A stretch of 64,000 nucleotides of DNA from Verrucomicrobia subdivision 3 bacterium UBA693 (lineage in GTDB: Bacteria; Verrucomicrobiota; Verrucomicrobiia; Limisphaerales; UBA8199): the NCBI GenBank assembly GCA_002298785.1, contig DBMR01000106.1:3521-67520 (forward strand), read 5' to 3'. The notes under the pieces were generated by a model. It was not told the origin of the DNA, ran no database searches, and was given only the letters and a program-made list of their open reading frames with translations. The first letter of the stretch is position 1. The number at the start of each line of letters is the position of its first letter. This document shows positions 60,005 through 64,000 of this stretch, piece after piece. The translations under genes and the position numbers were made by a program.

Positions 60005-61261
60005 TCAAGGCTGTGCCGGTTTGGGGCGGAGTCGCATCAGGACGAGGCTGGTGGTGGCCAGCAGGATCACGGTGCAGAGCAAGTAGGGCAGGGCGGGCTT
60101 CACTGCCAGCAGGGTGGTGGCGAAGATCGGGCCGGCTATGCGGGCCAGGCTGCCCGCGCCCTGGGCCACACCGATGTTTGCCCCCTGTTCCGCCGGCGGA
60201 GTGAGATTTGAAAGCAGTCCGAAGAGCGGGGGGCGAGTGAGGCTGGTGCCAATCGATAAGAGGGCTAGTGCGATCAGCATCAGCACCCAGGCCATGCCCT
60301 GTGACTTGAAAAGAATTCCCCAGCTCAGTTGCTCGGAGCCTTTGATGAACGGGAGAATCGCCATCGACACCGCCGTCAGCACCAGGCTGAATCCGATCAA
60401 CTTCGATTCGCCCATGGCTTTGACCATCCGACCGATCAAGCCCCCTTGAACGAATGCTCCGATGATACCGCAATACGCAAACAGGTAAACGACCGTGGTA
60501 GCCGAGGTTTCGCTGCTGCGAATGTCGAGGTGGAAATTGTCGCTCACGATCAGTGGCAGCGTGCTTTCGAAGCAGCTAAAGCAAAAGGTCGCCCAGAAGA
60601 AAACCACCACCAACGTTCCGACGCCGGGCTGGCTAAGCGTGTGTCGCCATTGGTGCCAGTGCGGGCGATCGGCCACCGGCTCCGAACTGGGCTGCCGGCT
60701 CTCGCCAAGAATAGACAGGGCCAGGAGGAAATTCCCGGCGCATAATGCCGCCGCCACCCAGCCGGGACCGCTTTCGCCCAGATGATGCAAACTGAGGCCG
60801 CCTAATATGGGTCCGCAAATGAAGCCCAAGCCAAAGGCCATGCCAATCAGCCCCATTTTCCTGGAGCGATTTTCGGGTGGGGTGATGTCGGCAATGTAAG
60901 CCTGAGCGACTACGATGTTTCCACCGCATACCCCGGCGAAGGCGCGGGAGATGATCATCAGCCAGATCGCCGCGTGCGGATTCTCGAGCTTGGCGCTCAA
61001 GGCGAAAAGCACGTAGGACAGCGCCGCCCCCGCGGTGCTCAGGAGCAAGATGGGGCGCCGACCGTGTTTATCGGAGAGCTTGCCCCACACCGGTGCAAAG
61101 AGGAATTGCATGGCCGAAAACGCGGCGATGATGACCCCGATCATAAAACCCTCGGCGCCGAAATGCCGGCTGTAAACCGGGACCAGGGGGACGACGATGC
61201 CAAAGCCAATGAGGTCAATGAAGACCGTCAGGAAGATGACCAGGACAGATGCTTTTCTCAT
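60005..61261 (-). CDS. MFS drug/multidrug exporter (TetA/Bcr-like)
   Basis: This 418-aa protein has about 12 hydrophobic segments. The MFS loop-2/3 motif GKLSDKHGRRPILL lies near residue 65, and the antiporter motif C region is FGLGFICGPILGGL near residue 150. The N-terminus (LVIFLTVFIDLIGFGIVVPLVPVYSRHFGA) is typical of the TetA/Bcr class of proton-coupled exporters. The substrate is unknown. It lies alone between the rpmH operon and a divergent response regulator gene. Confidence 0.86.
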   Translation of the reverse strand: MRKASVLVIFLTVFIDLIGFGIVVPLVPVYSRHFGAEGFMIGVIIAAFSAMQFLFAPVWGKLSDKHGRRPILLLSTAGAALSYVLFALSAKLENPHAAIWLMIISRAFAGVCGGNIVVAQAYIADITPPENRSRKMGLIGMAFGLGFICGPILGGLSLHHLGESGPGWVAAALCAGNFLLALSILGESRQPSSEPVADRPHWHQWRHTLSQPGVGTLVVVFFWATFCFSCFESTLPLIVSDNFHLDIRSSETSATTVVYLFAYCGIIGAFVQGGLIGRMVKAMGESKLIGFSLVLTAVSMAILPFIKGSEQLSWGILFKSQGMAWVLMLIALALLSIGTSLTRPPLFGLLSNLTPPAEQGANIGVAQGAGSLARIAGPIFATTLLAVKPALPYLLCTVILLATTSLVLMRLRPKPAQP

Positions 61262-61503
61262 GGGCAGGTGGAATCAGGCTCTCCAAACCGCGCCGTTGAC
61301 ATGCTTTGACATGGAGGCAGTCTAGTGCCCCGGCGGGTTCCGTCAAGTTGCCGTGCTGATGCTTACGATGAGCGTCGCTCGAAAGAAACCTCGTGGAGGC
61401 GGCGGACGTGCTCCTGCTCGGAGCCTCACCGTTCCGGCTAATTTTCGTTGCCTAAAGTTCACCGCTCGTGAAGGATGGGCAGCATCAGCGATAATCTTAT
61501 AAA
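61262..61503. promoter_or_regulatory. Divergent intergenic region with TTGACATG direct repeat
   Basis: This 242-bp gap separates the MFS gene from the first NarL-type regulator. Two copies of TTGACATG (61296-61303 and 61306-61313) lie one helical turn apart, and could be an operator or two overlapping -35 boxes. No strong -10 is evident behind either. TAAAGTTC at 61453-61460 resembles a sigma-28 -35 box, but no -10 box follows at the right distance. Confidence 0.4.
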
Positions 61504-62187
61504 ATGAGCGGAACCAAACAGAGTCCGAAGTTCGGCAAGACCCGCATTTTGCTGGTGGACGACCATGCCGTGGTGCGGTTTGGGATGGCTCAGTTGATCA
61601 ATCGCGAGGGGGATTTGGTGGTCTGCGGGGAGCAGGAGGACGCGGCGAACGCGATGACTGCCATCACCAATACGAAGCCCGACATGGTCATTGCCGATAT
61701 CAGTCTCAAAGACAGCAGTGGCCTGGAGTTGATGCGAAACATCAAGGCTCAATGGCCCAAGCTGCCGGTGCTGGTGGTCAGCACCCATGATGAATCCATG
61801 TATGCCGAGATTGCCTTTCGCGCCGGGGCGTTGGGTTACCTGATGAAGCAGGAGGCTCTGGACCGGCTGATCCTGGCCATCCGCCGCGTTTTGAGCGGCA
61901 ACATCTATGTCAGCGAGACCCAGGCGGCGCGGATGCTGCAGCAGCAAATTCGCGGGCAAAAGGACATTGCTGAATCACCGGTGCGCAAATTGAGCGACCG
62001 GGAGCTGGAGGTGTTCACCTTGATCGGCCGGTGGAAAAAAACCGGCGAAATCGCGCGGGAATTACATTTGAGCGTCAAAACGGTGGAATACTACCGCGAG
62101 CAGTTGAAACAGAAGCTCAACCTGCAGGATGGCGCGGAATTGGCGCGTTACGCGACCTCCTGGGTCGAGCGCGAGCAACCCAAATAG
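61504..62187 (+). CDS. NarL/FixJ-type response regulator
   Basis: This 227-aa response regulator has a receiver domain with the acidic pair in LLVDDHAVVRFG, phospho-acceptor Asp65 in MVIADISLKDSSG and Lys117 in GYLMKQEALD. A LuxR-type helix-turn-helix (LSDRELEVFTLIGRWKKTGEIARELHLSVKTVEYYREQLKQKL) binds DNA. In the recognition helix, VEYYREQ departs from the common VEtHRxxI pattern. No histidine kinase is adjacent. It is followed 125 bp later by a second, related regulator. Confidence 0.92.
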   Translation: MSGTKQSPKFGKTRILLVDDHAVVRFGMAQLINREGDLVVCGEQEDAANAMTAITNTKPDMVIADISLKDSSGLELMRNIKAQWPKLPVLVVSTHDESMYAEIAFRAGALGYLMKQEALDRLILAIRRVLSGNIYVSETQAARMLQQQIRGQKDIAESPVRKLSDRELEVFTLIGRWKKTGEIARELHLSVKTVEYYREQLKQKLNLQDGAELARYATSWVEREQPK

Positions 62188-62312
62188 GCCGGCGGCGAGT
62201 CCGTTTCCCGGGCGTTCCCCGGCTCCCGATTTCGGAATTTCCCCGGGACGCAGCGAAGTTGTTCCCCTGATGGATTCCTCCTCCCCACTGACTAAAATCG
62301 CAGCCAGTATTT

Positions 62313-63041
62313 ATGAGCCTCGCTATTGCTCGGACGGAATCTGGAAACCGCGGCGCTGCGTCCACGGTGTCCGCGGAAAACAAGCATTTTCGCCTTTTGT
62401 TGGTGGATGATCACCCGGTGGTGCGTCGGGGCATGGCTTCTGTCCTAAGCCAGAATCAACAACTCCGGGTCGTGGCGGAGGCTGCCGACGGCGTGGAGGC
62501 GGTGTCAAAGGCCCGGGAATTGCGGCCCGACCTGATTCTGATGGATGTGGATATGCCGCACATGAATGGATTGGCTGCCACCGAGACGCTGCGCAAAGAA
62601 CAACCAGACACCAAGATCCTGATCCTTTCGATGCTTGGGAACAGCGAGTACGTGCTGCGCATCATCGAATCTGGCGCCAAAGGTTACGTGCTGAAGGAGT
62701 CTCCGCCCGAGGAGGTGCTGCATGCTGTGGAGACAGTGCTCGCAGGACAGGCCTATTTTAGCCCGCAGGTCGCCCAGGTGGCCATGGACAAATTTGTGCG
62801 GGGACGCGCCACCCCGGCGCGGGTGGCATTGCTGACCAACCGCGAACGCGAGGTGCTCGTCCAAATCGCGGAGGGCTTGAGCAACAAGGAGATCGCGAGC
62901 TTTCTGGAGATGGGGGTGCGCACCGTGGAAACACATCGTGAACGGCTGATGGAGAAACTGGAAATCCGCAGTGTGGCCGGCCTGACAAAATTCGCGCTGC
63001 AGGAAGGCCTGGTGACCTTGAACCGGGCGCCCTGCGGTTGA
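62313..63041 (+). CDS. NarL/FixJ-type response regulator
   Basis: This 242-aa response regulator has a receiver with LLLVDDHPVVRRG, phospho-acceptor Asp79 in LILMDVDMPHMNG and a Lys in GYVLKESPPEE. Its LuxR-type helix-turn-helix is LTNREREVLVQIAEGLSNKEIASFLEMGVRTVETHRERLMEKL. The first 25 residues are not part of the receiver, and the start may be later. The two tandem regulators are similar in plan but not close copies, so a gene duplication would be old. Both are orphans in this window. Confidence 0.92.
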   Translation: MSLAIARTESGNRGAASTVSAENKHFRLLLVDDHPVVRRGMASVLSQNQQLRVVAEAADGVEAVSKARELRPDLILMDVDMPHMNGLAATETLRKEQPDTKILILSMLGNSEYVLRIIESGAKGYVLKESPPEEVLHAVETVLAGQAYFSPQVAQVAMDKFVRGRATPARVALLTNREREVLVQIAEGLSNKEIASFLEMGVRTVETHRERLMEKLEIRSVAGLTKFALQEGLVTLNRAPCG

Positions 63042-63066
63042 GAAGCGCCGGCCTATATTATATAGT
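63038..63066 (+). promoter_or_regulatory. Candidate sigma-70 promoter of bioD
   Basis: TTGAGA (63038-63043) is followed after 17 bp by TATAGT (63061-63066) in an AT-rich stretch just after the response regulator stop. Transcription would start about 95 nt before bioD. Confidence 0.45.
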
Positions 63067-63168
63067 TACTATTTATAAAACCTTCATCATTGCCCGCCCG
63101 CCGGGCCTGGTCTAGGCTCTCCGCCTGATCGAACCGGTGCGTTCCAGCCGCCGGTTTGCGCGCCCAGC

Positions 63169-63873
63169 ATGAGCCAGCGACAGCAAACTAAATCACCGCC
63201 GGAAATCACTTTCATTACTGGTACCGACACGGGAGTCGGGAAAACCGTTTTCACCGCGCACGCCGTTTTCGGGTTGATCGCCTCCGGATGCAACGCCTTC
63301 GTGGCCAAGCCTTTCTGCAGTGGAGGGCGTGAAGATGTGGAGATCCTTTTTCGGGCCCAGCAGGGATTGCTCAGCCGCGAGCAGATCAATCCATTCTTCT
63401 TTTCACAACCGGTTGCCCCATTGGTGGCGGCCCGCCTGGAGCGCAAGCGTGTGAAGTTGTCCGCGGTGACGAGTTATTTGCGTCAATTGGGACGGGGTTG
63501 CGAGCATTTGCTCGTGGAAGGTGCCGGAGGGCTTTTAGTGCCGCTCGGCGAAGGGTATAACGCGATCGGCCTGATGAAGCGCTTGAACTGTCGGGCCATC
63601 GTGGTGTCACAGAACCGGCTGGGAACCATCAATCATACCCTCTTGACGGTCGATCGATTGCACCAGAGTGGAATCAAGTGTGCCGGCGTGGTGCTGATGG
63701 AACCACGGCGTGGCGATCTTTCGAGTGCTTCGAATTATGCGGTTTTAAAGGAGTTTTTGGGGAAACTGCCCCTGGTGAGCTTTCCGTGGCTGGGTCGAAA
63801 TCCGGCTTCGGCGCGCACACTGGAAGCGATGCAAAAAAAATTTAAAAAAAGTATTGCACGGCTTTTTGTTTAG
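63169..63873 (+). CDS. bioD: Dethiobiotin synthetase
   Basis: This 234-aa enzyme closes the ureido ring of dethiobiotin from 7,8-diaminopelargonate, CO2 and ATP, the step before biotin synthase. The P-loop is TGTDTGVGKT at about residues 18-27. Substrate and Mg contact segments are AKPFCSGGREDVEIL and LLVEGAGGLLVPLGEG. Length is normal (about 220-240 aa). The last codons contain runs of A (63832-63848 region), so transcript slippage there could change the C-terminus. No other bio gene is in the window. Confidence 0.93.
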   Translation: MSQRQQTKSPPEITFITGTDTGVGKTVFTAHAVFGLIASGCNAFVAKPFCSGGREDVEILFRAQQGLLSREQINPFFFSQPVAPLVAARLERKRVKLSAVTSYLRQLGRGCEHLLVEGAGGLLVPLGEGYNAIGLMKRLNCRAIVVSQNRLGTINHTLLTVDRLHQSGIKCAGVVLMEPRRGDLSSASNYAVLKEFLGKLPLVSFPWLGRNPASARTLEAMQKKFKKSIARLFV

Positions 63874-64000
63874 GCTATTGTGTGCGTCCTGTTATTTGCG
63901 AGTGCGACTCCGCAAGCTGCTGAACACCGAGGTCTTGCAGGCTTGATTAAGGAGCGGAAGTCGAGAGCAAGACGCCGGTAAAAAACTTTAAAATAGTTTT
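63874..64000. other. Non-coding tail region after bioD
   Basis: I see no gene in the last 127 bp. The end is AT-rich (AAAAAACTTTAAAATAG), which could be a promoter for a gene beyond the window, but no clear -35/-10 pair is complete here. Confidence 0.5.

Noticed and set aside
61453..61496. Sigma-28-like TAAAGTTC with GCGATAAT before the first NarL-type regulator
   Set aside because: The boxes are about 27 bp apart instead of 11.

Overview
The window looks like a chromosomal segment of a GC-rich, flagellated diderm bacterium, most likely a member of the Verrucomicrobiota. This placement is an inference from gene content, not from a database search. Supporting points are LPS-type sugar metabolism (a KdsD-like arabinose-5-phosphate isomerase), flagellar P- and L-ring genes, an exported sialate O-acetylesterase next to a Tat-exported TIM-barrel isomerase, and a rpmH-rnpA-yidD-yidC-jag block. 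I see no insertion sequence, CRISPR array, rRNA or tRNA.

Layout. Positions 1-9133 hold metabolic and housekeeping genes: KdsD, an esterase, a HIT protein, an S9 peptidase, threonine synthase, a nitroreductase, a PgsA-like phosphatidyltransferase and an ArsR-methyltransferase fusion. Positions 9239-37577 form one nearly gap-free minus-strand flagellar supercluster. In transcription order it reads flgB-flgC-fliE-fliF-fliG-fliH-fliI-fliJ-motE-fliK-flgD-flgE-fliL-fliM-fliN-fliO-fliP-fliQ-fliR-flhB-flhA-flhF-orf83-fliA-motA-motB-orf79-flgF-flgG-flgA-flgH-flgI-flgJ-flgN-flgK-flgL. Positions 37739-47009 hold regulation and accessory genes: a hybrid histidine kinase, HDOD-CheD-HDOD, then a divergent plus-strand operon (Pro-rich exported protein, TPR protein, FlgN-like protein, NtrC-type sigma-54 activator). 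Positions 47054-55516 carry the isomerase, the acetylesterase, a single-chain REC/kinase-like/REC/LytTR regulator, an ion transporter, an MscS channel and Tgt. Positions 55521-61261 carry a metallo-beta-lactamase-fold protein, jag, yidC, yidD, rnpA, rpmH and an MFS exporter. Positions 61504-63873 carry two NarL-type response regulators and bioD.

Regulation can be read directly in the DNA. Three near-perfect sigma-54 (-24/-12) elements precede flgB, orf83-fliA and flgF, and so divide the supercluster into three blocks. The NtrC-type activator at 45537-47009 is the obvious candidate to drive them. FliA (sigma-28) is encoded in the second block. A very good sigma-28 element sits in front of the HDOD-CheD-HDOD operon, and a weaker one faces the operon that contains the NtrC-type activator, with a 7+7 bp palindrome between them. 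This suggests a loop: activator -> sigma-54 -> fliA -> sigma-28 -> chemotaxis/HDOD genes and possibly the activator itself.

The most unusual points are this two-way sigma wiring with very short predicted leaders, a REC-HATPase-REC-LytTR protein whose phospho-accepting histidine position is arginine, an FlhF with degenerate GTPase motifs and no FlhG nearby, a FliM without the N-terminal CheY-docking motif, an FlgH without a lipobox cysteine, and several small uncharacterised proteins embedded in the flagellar operons. Flagellin, fliD, fliS, flgM, flhG, cheA, cheW and cheY are not in the window.
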